NCBI GenBank assembly: GCA_003228955.1
Contig: QIGN01000043.1
Coordinates: 1-34,941, forward strand
Source of the DNA: Hyphomicrobiales bacterium
Lineage (GTDB): Bacteria > Pseudomonadota > Alphaproteobacteria > Rhizobiales > Methyloligellaceae
Reading direction: 5' to 3'
DNA: 34,941 nucleotides
Part shown: positions 1-7,877 of the stretch, piece after piece
Layout of the letters: each line of letters opens with the position of its first letter
Position numbering within the stretch: position 1 is the stretch's first letter
The notes under the pieces: model-generated
The model's database searches: none
What the model saw: the letters and a program-made list of their open reading frames with translations, nothing else
What the model was told of the DNA's origin: nothing
Translations under genes and position numbers: made by a program

Positions 1-366
1 GACGGCCTGCCCCATGACCGCCACCCGCATCCGCGCCTGTGGGGCACTTTTCCGCGCGTCCTTGGACATTATTCGCGTGAGGAAGGCGTGTTTCCGCTGG
101 AAACCGCCGTGCATAAAATGACCGGCCTCACCGCGCGCACCTTCGGGCTGAAGGATCGCGGCGTCCTTGGTGAGGGCGCATACGCCGATCTGGTCCTGTT
201 CGATCCTGGAACGGTACTCGACATGGCCACCTTCGAGCGCCCCGAAACTCCGGCGGAAGGCATTTTGCAGGTTTTCGTGAACGGGCGAAGGGTGTGGCAC
301 GATGGCGCGGTCACCGATGCCCGCCCCGGCAAAGGGTTGCGCGGCGAGACATATCTGACGCACTAG
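1..366 (+). CDS. N-acyl-D-amino-acid deacylase / D-aminoacylase-like amidohydrolase, C-terminal part
   Basis: This is the 3' end of a gene whose start lies before the window; 121 codons are visible in frame 1. It carries a segment with Asp-Gly-Leu-Pro followed by His-Pro-Arg and a TFPRVLGHY-type stretch, then the closing amidohydrolase layer (ADLVLFDPGTV, VFVNGRRVW). This arrangement is typical of the C-terminal end of D-aminoacylases, zinc amidohydrolases that release D-amino acids from N-acyl-D-amino acids. The active-site metal ligands lie upstream of the window, so substrate is not decidable. The TAG stop at 364-366 is formed by the first three bases of the inverted repeat at 364-636, so the last residues may have been altered when that element arrived. 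Confidence 0.8.
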   Translation, partial: DGLPHDRHPHPRLWGTFPRVLGHYSREEGVFPLETAVHKMTGLTARTFGLKDRGVLGEGAYADLVLFDPGTVLDMATFERPETPAEGILQVFVNGRRVWHDGAVTDARPGKGLRGETYLTH

Positions 367-636
367 ACCCTTTCTTTCTTATACGGAATCATTTGACCGG
401 ATTTTCCGCGTTTGCCGGCGAGGCATGTTCTCCGCCATGGTCTGCCGACCATAAGGGGGACATAACGATGTCCGGAAACGGAAAACGCGGAAAATCCGGC
501 CTTTGGTGGCGCAAATCAGCCCATCAGCCGCGTTGCGCAGCTTGAACGATATGACTATATCGTCCCGCGCCGCGCGCCTTGCCGAGTGAACTGATTTGAG
601 CCATCAAATGGTTCCGTATAAGAAAGAAAGGGTCTA
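364..636. repeat. Nested inverted-repeat element between the deacylase and hemF
   Basis: The outer arms, 364-396 and 604-636, are 33-base inverted repeats with one mismatch (T389 against the partner of C611). Inside lie two lobes. Arms 397-413 and 483-499 are a perfect 17-base inverted repeat that directly continues the left outer arm. Arms 512-519 and 591-598 form a second lobe containing the small hairpin 546-563 (ACGATAT / ATATCGT, 4-base loop). Folded as RNA or cruciform it would give a two-lobed cloverleaf. It holds no plausible gene and fills the whole 277-base gap. No target-site duplication is visible. A miniature inverted-repeat element is the simplest reading; a structured leader for hemF is the alternative. 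Confidence 0.85.
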
Positions 637-643
637 AGAACGC

Positions 644-1579
644 ATGAACAAGCCGGCAGACCTCCCCGATCACTCCCCTGACGATCTGGCGCGGCTCGAT
701 GAGCGCAAGGCCCGCGCGCGCTCCTGGTTTGAAGAACTGCGCGATGACATCTGCGCGGCCTTCGAGGCCATCGAGGATGATTTGTCCAGCGGACCTCATG
801 CCGAAGAGAAGCCCGGCCGGTTCGAGCGCACCCCGTGGGCGCGCACCGACCATACCGGAGCGAAGGGCGGCGGCGGGATCATGTCCCTGATGAAAGGACG
901 CGTCTTCGAAAAGGTCGGCGTGCATGTCTCAAGCGTGCATGGGGAATTCGCGCCGGAATTCAGATCGCAGATTCCCGGCGCCGAAGACAATCCGCAATTC
1001 TGGGCCAGCGGCATTTCGCTGATCGCTCACTTGCACAACCCCAACGTCCCCGCCGTTCACATGAACACCCGCTTCGTCGTGACATCGAAAAGCTGGTTCG
1101 GCGGCGGCGCGGATTTAACGCCGGTGCTGGACGCGCGCCGCAACCAGGGCGACCCGGACACGAAGGACTTTCACGCCGCCATGAAGGCCGCCTGCGCGCC
1201 GCATGCCATCGCCGACTATGACCATTACAAGACCTGGTGCGATGAATATTTCTTTCTCAAGCACAGAGAAGAGATGCGCGGCATTGGCGGGATTTTTTAC
1301 GATTATCTTCATTCCCAGGAGACGGGGGGCGGCTGGGAGGCGGATTTCGCCTTCACTCAGGATGTGGGCCGCGCCTTCGCAGAAATATATCCGCGACTGG
1401 TCAGGCGCAACATGAACGCCCCATGGAGCGAAGCGGACCGCGAGGAACAACTCGTCCGGCGCGGCCGCTATGTGGAATTTAACCTGCTCTATGACCGCGG
1501 AACGGCTTTTGGTCTCAAAACCGGCGGAAACGTGGATTCGATCCTGTCCTCGATGCCCCCCGTTGTAAAATGGCCTTGA
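644..1579 (+). CDS. hemF: Aerobic (oxygen-dependent) coproporphyrinogen III oxidase
   Basis: HemF converts coproporphyrinogen III to protoporphyrinogen IX by two oxygen-dependent oxidative decarboxylations in heme synthesis, as a cytosolic homodimer. The 311-residue length matches the family. Visible signatures are [13 protein letters not shown] in the middle, [10 protein letters not shown] further on, and the closing [13 protein letters not shown] followed by [12 protein letters not shown], all typical of HemF. The ATG start gives the full N-terminus. The only SD-like bases upstream (AAAGGG, about 627-632) lie inside the right arm of the 364-636 repeat, seven bases from the start codon. The repeat may therefore supply or mask the ribosome site. 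After the stop, 1617-1645 can form an 8-bp stem without a T-tract, so no clear terminator is seen. Confidence 0.97.
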   Translation: MNKPADLPDHSPDDLARLDERKARARSWFEELRDDICAAFEAIEDDLSSGPHAEEKPGRFERTPWARTDHTGAKGGGGIMSLMKGRVFEKVGVHVSSVHGEFAPEFRSQIPGAEDNPQFWASGISLIAHLHNPNVPAVHMNTRFVVTSKSWFGGGADLTPVLDARRNQGDPDTKDFHAAMKAACAPHAIADYDHYKTWCDEYFFLKHREEMRGIGGIFYDYLHSQETGGGWEADFAFTQDVGRAFAEIYPRLVRRNMNAPWSEADREEQLVRRGRYVEFNLLYDRGTAFGLKTGGNVDSILSSMPPVVKWP

Positions 1580-1685
1580 CGCCGGTTCACCCGCAATATT
1601 TCCTTGTAATTGGTTAGCCCATGCCGCAAACCGCGCCGCATGGGCGATATGCGAGAATCAACAGGCGGGGAGGAGGACCGATCCG

Positions 1686-2006
1686 ATGTCTGACTATGTT
1701 GCTGACGTAAAAAAATATTCTCCTGGAGCCGGCGAGGCGGCGGTGAAGGCAATTGAAAATTACCTGGGAAAGGGAATACTGGCGCAGAGGGATGCATCGA
1801 TGGTCGCCTGCTCGGACCCGGACGAGCTCAAGCGCGTGCGGGAGAATTTCTGCAAGAAGAAGCTGGGGCTGTCGCAAAGCGACGATGAGATCGACGCGGT
1901 GCTGCAATCGATATGCCAGCAGATGAGCGGCGACAATTCGAAGTCGCGCGTCACATTTTACTATCTGGCGGCGGAAAAGACCGGAACGCTTGGCAAACTC
2001 ACCTAA
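1686..2006 (+). CDS. DUF2853 family protein
   Basis: This 106-residue cytosolic protein has the DUF2853 pattern: a short N-terminal helix (MSDYVADVKKYSP), an alternating helical middle with RDASMVACSDPDELKRVREN, then FCKKKLGL and a C-terminal SRVTFYYLAAEKTGTL. The family is small and found mainly in alphaproteobacteria and Bacteroidetes; its biochemical role is unknown. A strong GGGGAGGAGG ribosome site stands just upstream of the ATG. The gene sits alone between hemF and the convergent bactofilin and ends at a hairpin terminator, so it is probably monocistronic or read through from hemF. No catalytic motif is evident. Confidence 0.88.
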   Translation: MSDYVADVKKYSPGAGEAAVKAIENYLGKGILAQRDASMVACSDPDELKRVRENFCKKKLGLSQSDDEIDAVLQSICQQMSGDNSKSRVTFYYLAAEKTGTLGKLT

Positions 2007-2047
2007 AGCCTGGGCTCAGACAGGCTTCACGGGAATCCAGAATAAAC

Positions 2048-2090
2048 AGCCGGCCCGCGCGCTTTAACGCGGACCGGCTTGTTCCTTTGG
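2048..2090 (+). terminator. Rho-independent terminator after the DUF2853 gene
   Basis: A 12-bp stem with one mismatch (2048-2059 against 2068-2079, 8-base loop) is followed by a T-rich tract on the plus strand (TTGTTCCTTT). It stands 41 bases after the DUF2853 stop and faces the convergent bactofilin, whose minus-strand side reads GTTTATT after the stem, so it may act in both directions. Confidence 0.65.
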
Positions 2091-2132
2091 CGCGAACGCC
2101 ACGCCCCAGAAAATCCCGAATGCAGATCGATC

Positions 2133-2597
2133 TTAGTGACCGCTGCCTGCCGAAATCGGCTGTAGCTTGCCGCCAGAGCGCTTGTCAGGGGTCATATTGC
2201 CATTCGGGGCCTTGGACGTTTCCCCACTTGCGGACCCGGACTTTTCCTCGGCTTTGGGCTTGTGCTCTTCCAGACCGAGCCCAAGAGGATCGTTGACGCG
2301 CTGCGAAGTGCCGTCGAAATAGGCCTCCTCATCGACGGAAAGCGCCTTGCAAATCAACTCGCCCTTGACCTTTGCCGATGATGTCAGCGTCACCCGGACC
2401 CCGTTGATTGTGCCTTCCACGGTTCCCCGCACGACAACTTTCTCCGCCGTGGCCTTGCCTTCGACCCTGGCATCCTGTGCGATCAGCAATGTCCGGCAGG
2501 TCACCTCGCCTTCCAAAGTGCCCTTGAGTTCAATGTCGCCCGAAGTTGTGACTTCACCCTTGATGTGCAGATCGTCCGCGATAACTGATTCAGACAT
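2133..2597 (-). CDS. Bactofilin (DUF583), first of a divergent pair
   Basis: Bactofilins polymerise without nucleotide into filaments through a right-handed beta-helix and act as scaffolds for cell-wall enzymes and polar or stalk structures. This 154-residue protein has the short hydrophobic N-terminus (MSESVIADDLHIKGEV), then a run of about 100 residues of regularly spaced beta-turns (GDIELKGTLEGEV, GTVEGTINGVRVTL, AKVKGELICKAL) ending with EAYFDGTSQR. The last ~50 residues are Gly/Ser/Lys-rich and look disordered. The start is supported by a TTGGAG ribosome site six bases upstream and by exact alignment with the N-terminus of the second bactofilin. Confidence 0.93.
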   Translation of the reverse strand: MSESVIADDLHIKGEVTTSGDIELKGTLEGEVTCRTLLIAQDARVEGKATAEKVVVRGTVEGTINGVRVTLTSSAKVKGELICKALSVDEEAYFDGTSQRVNDPLGLGLEEHKPKAEEKSGSASGETSKAPNGNMTPDKRSGGKLQPISAGSGH

Positions 2598-3001
2598 TTT
2601 TGCTCCAATCCATACGCTGCTTGGCCTCCCGATCTCTACGCAACGCTAGGGAAGTCAACTTAATGACATGCCTTGTGAGGCTTGATCGGCATTACTTCCA
2701 TCTCACAACCTGCCGCTGGCGGCATGATAGCTCTGAGTGCGCTCCACAGCCACCCATACTGGCCCGGCCAAGATCCATTGGGGATAGATTGGGGAAAACC
2801 CGTAGCCGGACGACCCCGCCGCTCATTCCCGTGTCCGCGAGAACAGCAACCGCGTCCCAGACGGAAACGCTTGTTTACGCTTCGTTAACCACACTTAACA
2901 CAGTCTGAAATCAACGATTCGGCTGCTTGGAACGAACTCGTGCGGATACGGACATTGTCGGGGGACAAATGACCAAGCTGAAACCAGGAGGATCATGGAC
3001 A
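2598..3001. promoter_or_regulatory. Divergent control region between the two bactofilin genes
   Basis: About 400 bases separate the two divergent bactofilin starts. No conserved short gene is seen. The rightward side carries TTGTTT (2871-2876) followed 17 bases later by CTTAAC, a weak promoter candidate, and two TTAA boxes at 2885-2888 and 2895-2898. A GATTC (GANTC) methylation-type site lies at 2916-2920. None of these is strong enough to name a regulator. Both promoters should lie here because each gene is first in its unit. Confidence 0.4.
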
Positions 3002-3412
3002 ATGGCTCCATCAATCATAGGCGAAGATCTTACAATTACCGGGAATATCATTTCCAAGGGGGAAGTTCAGGTCGAGGGCGACGTGCAGGGCGATGTGTTC
3101 TGCGCCACGCTCATCGTTGGCGACAGGGGACGCATTCACGGCGGCATCGTCGCCGAAGAAGTCACGGTCCATGGCCGCATCTCGGGCTCGATCAACGCCC
3201 TGAGCGTGACACTGGAATCGAATTCTCATGTCGAGGGTGACATTTGCCATCAGGCTCTCAAGCTGGAACATGGCGGCTATTTCGAGGGCAAATCACACCG
3301 TTCCGATGATCCGCTTTCTCAGGCTTCATCGAATGTCGATACGTTCAGGCAGGCCACGACGGCGACCGGCAGCGGGAAATTGCGCGCGGCCAGAATCGAA
3401 CGCGCGGCCTGA
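3002..3412 (+). CDS. Bactofilin (DUF583), second of a divergent pair
   Basis: This protein shares the bactofilin layout with its divergent neighbour: an N-terminus MAPSIIGEDLTITGNI aligning residue for residue with MSESVIADDLHIKGEV, then beta-helical turns (GEVQVEGDVQGDV, GRISGSINALSVTL, SHVEGDICHQAL) ending at GGYFEGKSHR, and a short disordered tail. The 3002 ATG was chosen because of that alignment and an AGGAGG ten bases upstream. In-frame alternatives are ATG 2969 (after GGGGGA, close spacing) and TTG 2927. With the first copy it may form homo- or heteropolymers; that is inference. The gene ends at a strong terminator. Confidence 0.9.
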   Translation: MAPSIIGEDLTITGNIISKGEVQVEGDVQGDVFCATLIVGDRGRIHGGIVAEEVTVHGRISGSINALSVTLESNSHVEGDICHQALKLEHGGYFEGKSHRSDDPLSQASSNVDTFRQATTATGSGKLRAARIERAA

Positions 3413-3433
3413 AGGCGGGCAGAGAAAAACGGC

Positions 3434-3468
3434 AAAAAGGCCCGCCAATCGAGGCGGGTCTTTTTTTT
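3434..3468 (+). terminator. Rho-independent terminator after the second bactofilin
   Basis: The stem AGGCCCGCC / GGCGGGTCT has a six-base loop (AATCGA), is preceded by a run of A and followed by eight T. This is a textbook intrinsic terminator 22 bases after the stop. Confidence 0.9.
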
Positions 3469-3552
3469 ACATGATGTTACAGGGAATTACGCCGCCACGT
3501 CCGGTCCGAAAATTGTTACAGTCGGCGCATGCGATGGTTGCGAGGCGAGGAC

Positions 3553-4239
3553 ATGACCCTTTCGTTTGACATATACTGGTCGATGCGCAGCCCGTACTGC
3601 TATCTGGCGCTCGATCGTATCCTGGCGCTGCGCGCCCAATATGATGTCATGGTCAATTTGCGGATTGTCTATCCTTTGGCAATCCGCGATCCGGATTTCT
3701 TCAAAACAGCTCCCGCCCATTACCGATCCTATCATTTGCGCGATTCCAACCGGGTCGCGGAATTTTTGGGCGTTCCTTACCGGCGGCCCATTCCCGACCC
3801 CATCCTGCAGGATATGGTGACCGGCGAGATCGCCGCGAACCAGCCCTATATCCATGAACTGACACGTCTTGCGGCAGCAGCAGCAGAAGCAGGCAAGGGC
3901 CTTGAGTTCCAGGCTCAGGTCATGCGGCTGCTGTGGGACGGGCGGACCGACAACTGGCATGAGGGGATGCATCTGAACGCCGCGATCAAGCGTGCGGGCC
4001 TGAACCCGGCAGCCCTGAAACACGCCCTGGATATGGACCTCGAAAGATATGACGAGGCAATCAAGTCCAACCAAGCCGCCCAGGCCGCCGCCGGGCACAA
4101 TGGGGTGCCGCTATTCGTCTTTCAGGGCGAACTCTTCTTCGGTCAGGACCGGCTGGATATGCTGATCTGGCGCATGAAGAGCTGCGGACTTGCGGACAGA
4201 ATGGCGGACAAGAGGCCGCACGGTGCGATTCAAAATTGA
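3553..4239 (+). CDS. DsbA-fold 2-hydroxychromene-2-carboxylate isomerase / kappa-class GST-like protein
   Basis: The 228-residue protein has the thioredoxin-like DsbA fold of the HCCA isomerase / kappa GST family. The N-terminal beta strand is followed by MRSPYCYLAL, where the Ser of Ser-Pro-Tyr sits at the glutathione-activating position. The C-terminal part carries NGVPLFVFQGELFFGQDRLDML, close to the family's GVPxFVxxGExFxGQDRL signature. Family members isomerise 2-hydroxychromene-2-carboxylate in naphthalene breakdown or conjugate glutathione. No naphthalene genes are nearby, so the substrate is open. The 3553 ATG has GAGG seven bases upstream; an ATG 24 bases earlier lacks a ribosome site. 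Confidence 0.82.
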   Translation: MTLSFDIYWSMRSPYCYLALDRILALRAQYDVMVNLRIVYPLAIRDPDFFKTAPAHYRSYHLRDSNRVAEFLGVPYRRPIPDPILQDMVTGEIAANQPYIHELTRLAAAAAEAGKGLEFQAQVMRLLWDGRTDNWHEGMHLNAAIKRAGLNPAALKHALDMDLERYDEAIKSNQAAQAAAGHNGVPLFVFQGELFFGQDRLDMLIWRMKSCGLADRMADKRPHGAIQN

Positions 4240-4302
4240 ATTACGGCGAAAATGCGCGCATAATCAGCATACAGTTTTACGAAGGGGCTGCATTAACGCA
4301 GA

Positions 4303-4320
4303 CCGGGGCTGAGGCCCCGG
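4303..4320 (+). other. GC-rich hairpin upstream of the desaturase
   Basis: CCGGGGC and GCCCCGG form a perfect 7-bp stem with a 4-base loop, 53 bases before the desaturase start and without a T-tract. It may be a leader structure or remnant of a terminator for the preceding gene; neither is shown. Confidence 0.4.
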
Positions 4321-4373
4321 GCTGATTACATTGCGCGTTCCGATGGAGCGCGTGAACCGGGGAGCGCGTGAAC

Positions 4374-5249
4374 ATGACCTCCGCAATCGCGACCGTGGAT
4401 CGAGAAGCCCGAAAGATTGTAAAACCATATCAGGGAATGGTCGCCTGGCCGAGCGTCGCGCTGGCGTTCGCGATAATCGGCTCATTCGCGCTCGTCAGCA
4501 TTCTTGGCGCGGCCGGCATTATTCCGCTTTGGGCGGGACTGGTCCTCAACTCGGCGTTGCTCTACGCCATCCAGACGCCGCTCCATGAGGCCTGCCACGG
4601 CAATATCGCCGGGCGCGACAGCCACTGGATGTGGCTCAATCATCTGATCGGATATCTGAGCGGCGCAATCTTACTCCATGAATACAAGGCGTTCCGGCAT
4701 ATGCACCTGATGCATCACCGCGATACGAATGACGATGATCTCGACCCCGATCACTGGGTCAAGGTGACCAACCCGATCACCGTCCTGTTCCGCTGCTTCA
4801 CCATCGTGCCCTACTACCATCATTTCTTCTTCCAGAAAATTGCCCTCAACCCCAAAGAGCCAACGAATTTCAAAGTCACCGCCCATGTCATCGCTTCCTA
4901 TTGGGTACTGTATTCAATCGCCTTCTGGCTCATTTTGTTCGGGTATTGGCGCGAGGTGCTGGCGCTATGGCTCGTACCCCACTGGATCGGCAGCGCGATG
5001 ATCATCTATTTCTTCGCCTACCTGCCGCACAAACCGCATGATACGAAGAACAAGTGGCGGGCGACAAAGATCTACAAGGTGTCAGGCCCCGCGGCCGGGA
5101 TCGCGAACTGGCTGTATCTGTTCCAGAATTACCATCTCATCCATCACCTCTTTCCCCGCATCCCCTTCTATCTTTACCCCGAGGCCTTCAAGGAGCTGAG
5201 ACCAGTGCTGGATAAACAGGGCTCGCGCATCTACGAGCTGGGGCGTTAG
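4374..5249 (+). CDS. Membrane fatty acid desaturase / hydroxylase family protein
   Basis: This 291-residue integral membrane di-iron enzyme belongs to the FA_desaturase family (PF00487). It carries three histidine clusters that bind the two irons: HEACH at residues 71-75, HMHLMHH at 109-115 and HLIHH at 254-258. Hydrophobic segments occur around 25-50, 53-68 and 160-215. Such enzymes use O2 and an electron donor to desaturate acyl chains or hydroxylate carotenoids or sphingolipids. The HxxxH and HxxHH spacing fits both fatty acid and carotenoid-type members, so the substrate is undecided. The 4374 ATG has GGGGAG nine bases upstream; a GTG two codons earlier is too close. It is convergent with the dehydrogenase operon. 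Confidence 0.9.
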   Translation: MTSAIATVDREARKIVKPYQGMVAWPSVALAFAIIGSFALVSILGAAGIIPLWAGLVLNSALLYAIQTPLHEACHGNIAGRDSHWMWLNHLIGYLSGAILLHEYKAFRHMHLMHHRDTNDDDLDPDHWVKVTNPITVLFRCFTIVPYYHHFFFQKIALNPKEPTNFKVTAHVIASYWVLYSIAFWLILFGYWREVLALWLVPHWIGSAMIIYFFAYLPHKPHDTKNKWRATKIYKVSGPAAGIANWLYLFQNYHLIHHLFPRIPFYLYPEAFKELRPVLDKQGSRIYELGR

Positions 5250-5281
5250 GTCCAGTTGAGATTCATGGAGCAGCAAGCGGT

Positions 5282-6433
5282 TCAGGCGCTAAGCTGCGCA
5301 GTCTCAGGATTTCGAATTTCCACATCGTGAAACCGTGCGGGCGAGAAAGGCTCAATAGGAAGCGATGACGCCCCGTCATAAATCAGCTCAGCCATCAATT
5401 TTCCAACGACCGGAGCAAGCTGAAACCCGTGAGACGAGAAACCAAATGCATGATAGGCGTTTGCATCGGAAAGACCTTGACCGATTACAGGAAGGGAGTC
5501 GGGCGTCTGGCCCTCAATCCCTGACCAAGCCCTAACCACCTGGGCGTTTTTCATGATCGGAAAGAGATCAATAACGGTTTGCGCACTGAGCTTCAGGGCT
5601 GAGTAGTCAACTTGAGTGAAGCCGGTATCACGGTCTAGTTTTCCCCGATAACCGCCCCCGATTAAAACAATTCCATTTGGCGCCTGCTTGAAGGACAGCT
5701 TACGGCTTACCGCACCCACTACAGGCTCCAGAAAGCGGGGCATGGGCGGCGTCACCATCATGGTTGGCGCGACGGCAGACAAGGGAACCGTGTCACCAAT
5801 CATCTCAGCGATTTTATCGCCCCAGGCACCAGCGCAATTAAGCAATATTGGTGCTTCGAATAGATGGTCTTGTGTTTGAATAATCCAACTGCCCGCCTTC
5901 TTATCGATGCCGGCGACGGCCTGATTGAGTGCAAGCTCGGCGCCATTGGACACGGCTTTATTCTGGAATGCAGAAGTCGTCCGGAACGGGCTCGCAAATC
6001 CATCCTCACGGCACAACAGCGCACCGGCACAATGACTGGCAACCTCAGGCGCCCATTTCCTGAGTTCGTCCCGGTCAATCAACTCTTCATGATCGAAACC
6101 GAGTTGCTTCATTGTTGTCAGGCGATCCTCCAATTTCGCAATATCCGTTTTGTTTTCGGCAATCTTCAGGTGGCCCGATTGACGATACCCGCAATTGTCG
6201 CCGACGATTTCTTCAATGTGATTCCACATGCTGGCCGCTTCGCATGCGAGCGGCAGTTCGTCGGGATGCCGCCACAGGCGACGAACGCCGCCGGCATTGC
6301 TCGCAGAGGAATGCCGGCCGCCCACGCCCTTATCAAGAACGATCACCCGCCTGCCGCGTGCCGCAATGTGGATCGCCGCCGATGATCCGTGCAATCCCGC
6401 TCCGACAATTATGACATCCGCCTTGTTATTCAT
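5282..6433 (-). CDS. FAD-dependent oxidoreductase (DAO family), catalytic subunit of an HcnC/opine oxidase B-type complex
   Basis: The 383-residue flavoprotein opens with a Rossmann FAD motif (VIIVGAGLHGSS, GAGLHG at 11-16) and has the DAO-family layout, with a C-terminal RAWSGIEGQTPDSLPVIG and GFSSHGFQLAP that close the FAD site. In related complexes this subunit oxidises the amino-acid or opine substrate. It is last in a three-gene minus-strand operon and overlaps the preceding gene by eight bases (ATGAATAA), implying coupled translation. Upstream in-frame codons exist, but the Rossmann fold starts right after this ATG. Its G+C is visibly lower than neighbouring genes (32 of 60 bases at 5581-5640, hand-counted), hinting at later acquisition. 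Confidence 0.88.
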   Translation of the reverse strand: MNNKADVIIVGAGLHGSSAAIHIAARGRRVIVLDKGVGGRHSSASNAGGVRRLWRHPDELPLACEAASMWNHIEEIVGDNCGYRQSGHLKIAENKTDIAKLEDRLTTMKQLGFDHEELIDRDELRKWAPEVASHCAGALLCREDGFASPFRTTSAFQNKAVSNGAELALNQAVAGIDKKAGSWIIQTQDHLFEAPILLNCAGAWGDKIAEMIGDTVPLSAVAPTMMVTPPMPRFLEPVVGAVSRKLSFKQAPNGIVLIGGGYRGKLDRDTGFTQVDYSALKLSAQTVIDLFPIMKNAQVVRAWSGIEGQTPDSLPVIGQGLSDANAYHAFGFSSHGFQLAPVVGKLMAELIYDGASSLPIEPFSPARFHDVEIRNPETAQLSA

Positions 6434-7877
6434 ATGCAGATGAGGGAGTCCCCTCCTCCTCAAGCGCGGCCAATTCGCATAAAGGCAATGGTATAATAGG
6501 CGAACGTATATTGTAGTAACCGACCTGGTCGATCGGCATCTCCAATGCCCGCGAAATAATCGTGGAAACCGAGAGGCCGCACATCCGCCCCTGGCAGGCG
6601 CCCATACCACTTCGGCATTTCGATTTTAATGAATCCGGCGTATGGCAACCGGCCGCAATCGCGTCAGAGATTTCACCCGCGGTCACTTCCGAGCAACGGC
6701 ATATAATCGTCTCCCTTGCGGGCGATTGAAATGCGTAACGCGGTGGCCCGAAGAGCGTGTCGAGCATAGGCCGTACCTGCTCATGCTTCTTTTTTTCGCG
6801 GAATGATTTTTCTGCACGGCGGTTGCGTTCTGATTCCGATATGCAACCCAGATGCTGAACGATCTTGAGGGATGCGATCGTGCCATTGTGCGCGGCGACA
6901 GTGGCGCCATCTATGCCGCCGCCGTCGCCAGCGACAAACACCCCTTTGCGCGATGTCTCCCCCCATTTGGACAAAACCGGGCGCCAGTAATCCTGCCGAT
7001 CATACCATTCATGCTCCAAACCCATTTGTCTGGATAACTGAACATTCGGCACAACCCCTTCATGCATCAGCAGTAAATCCGCGTCGAGTGCGACCTCGCG
7101 ACGACCGCAATTAAAGACGAGGCGTTCAAATTTGCGGTCACCTTCAGCTCTCATATTCTTTGCTCCGCTCAGCAATCGAACGCCGCGACGCATGAGTGAA
7201 AACCGAAGTCCCAGCCCCTTCTTGAGGTAACTGGAAGCTCTCATCGCCCTGGGGAGTAACGGAGCTGCGCGAATATAGTCGGCGTAGCTTGTCGTCTCGG
7301 CAACACCCACAAGATTGCACCCTGCTCGCGAGAGTTGATCAGCGACCAGAAGCAGGAGCGGTCCTGCTCCGGCGATTGCAACACGGCCCTCGGGTATCAT
7401 ACCGGACGACTTCAACATTACCTGGGCAGCGCCGGCGCCCATGACGCCCGGAAGCGTCCAGCCAGGAATTGGAACGCTTCGCTCCATCGCGCCTGTTGCG
7501 ATAATGACGGCCGTTGGCGCCAGCTTCCGCGCCTGCCCGTTTACGGAATAATAAACCGCCAATGGGTCGGTTTCGATATTCCAAACCGTAGCCCCGCAAA
7601 TGTATCGAACCGCTGACGCCTTTACACGATCCGCAAGATGGCGCCCTTCCTGATAGTCAACACCGAGCAGGTCATAATCGTCAGGACGTTCTCGTTTCGT
7701 CATTTCCACATTTCGGTAAATCTGCCCGCCGAGTGCGGGTTGCTCGTCGAGCAGGACGACACTCACACCATATTCCGCGGCGGCATGACTGGCAGCCATG
7801 CCAGCCGGACCGGAGCCAATCACCACGATTGCCGCATCGGGATTTTTCGCGGGATTTCCTGCCCTAGGCCCAGTCAC
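6426..7877 (-). CDS. FAD/NAD(P)-binding oxidoreductase with BFD-like [2Fe-2S] domain (HcnB / opine oxidase A-type subunit)
   Basis: The 483-residue protein has an N-terminal FAD Rossmann motif (GSGPAG at 21-26), a second dinucleotide motif (RVAIAGAGPL, around 165-175), GVFVAGDGGGIDGA near the end of the flavin domain, and a C-terminal BFD-like iron-sulfur domain with C393, C395, C421, C428 and C433 (CRC, then SGMGACQGRMC). This matches HcnB, opine oxidase subunit A and D-hydroxyproline dehydrogenase-type subunits, which move electrons from the catalytic flavin to the membrane chain. It begins at a GTG inside the end of the ferredoxin-like gene (14-base overlap) and ends inside the start of the DAO gene, so the three subunits are translationally linked. 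Confidence 0.9.
   Translation of the reverse strand: MTGPRAGNPAKNPDAAIVVIGSGPAGMAASHAAAEYGVSVVLLDEQPALGGQIYRNVEMTKRERPDDYDLLGVDYQEGRHLADRVKASAVRYICGATVWNIETDPLAVYYSVNGQARKLAPTAVIIATGAMERSVPIPGWTLPGVMGAGAAQVMLKSSGMIPEGRVAIAGAGPLLLLVADQLSRAGCNLVGVAETTSYADYIRAAPLLPRAMRASSYLKKGLGLRFSLMRRGVRLLSGAKNMRAEGDRKFERLVFNCGRREVALDADLLLMHEGVVPNVQLSRQMGLEHEWYDRQDYWRPVLSKWGETSRKGVFVAGDGGGIDGATVAAHNGTIASLKIVQHLGCISESERNRRAEKSFREKKKHEQVRPMLDTLFGPPRYAFQSPARETIICRCSEVTAGEISDAIAAGCHTPDSLKSKCRSGMGACQGRMCGLSVSTIISRALEMPIDQVGYYNIRSPIIPLPLCELAALEEEGTPSSAYE

Noticed and set aside
2885-2898. CtrA-like TTAA boxes before the second bactofilin
   Set aside because: The spacing is six bases, whereas the full CtrA box has seven, and TTAA pairs are common in A/T-rich promoter gaps.
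2600-2908. 102-codon open frame in the bactofilin gap
   Set aside because: It has no ribosome site and no recognisable family, and it overlaps the region needed for both promoters.
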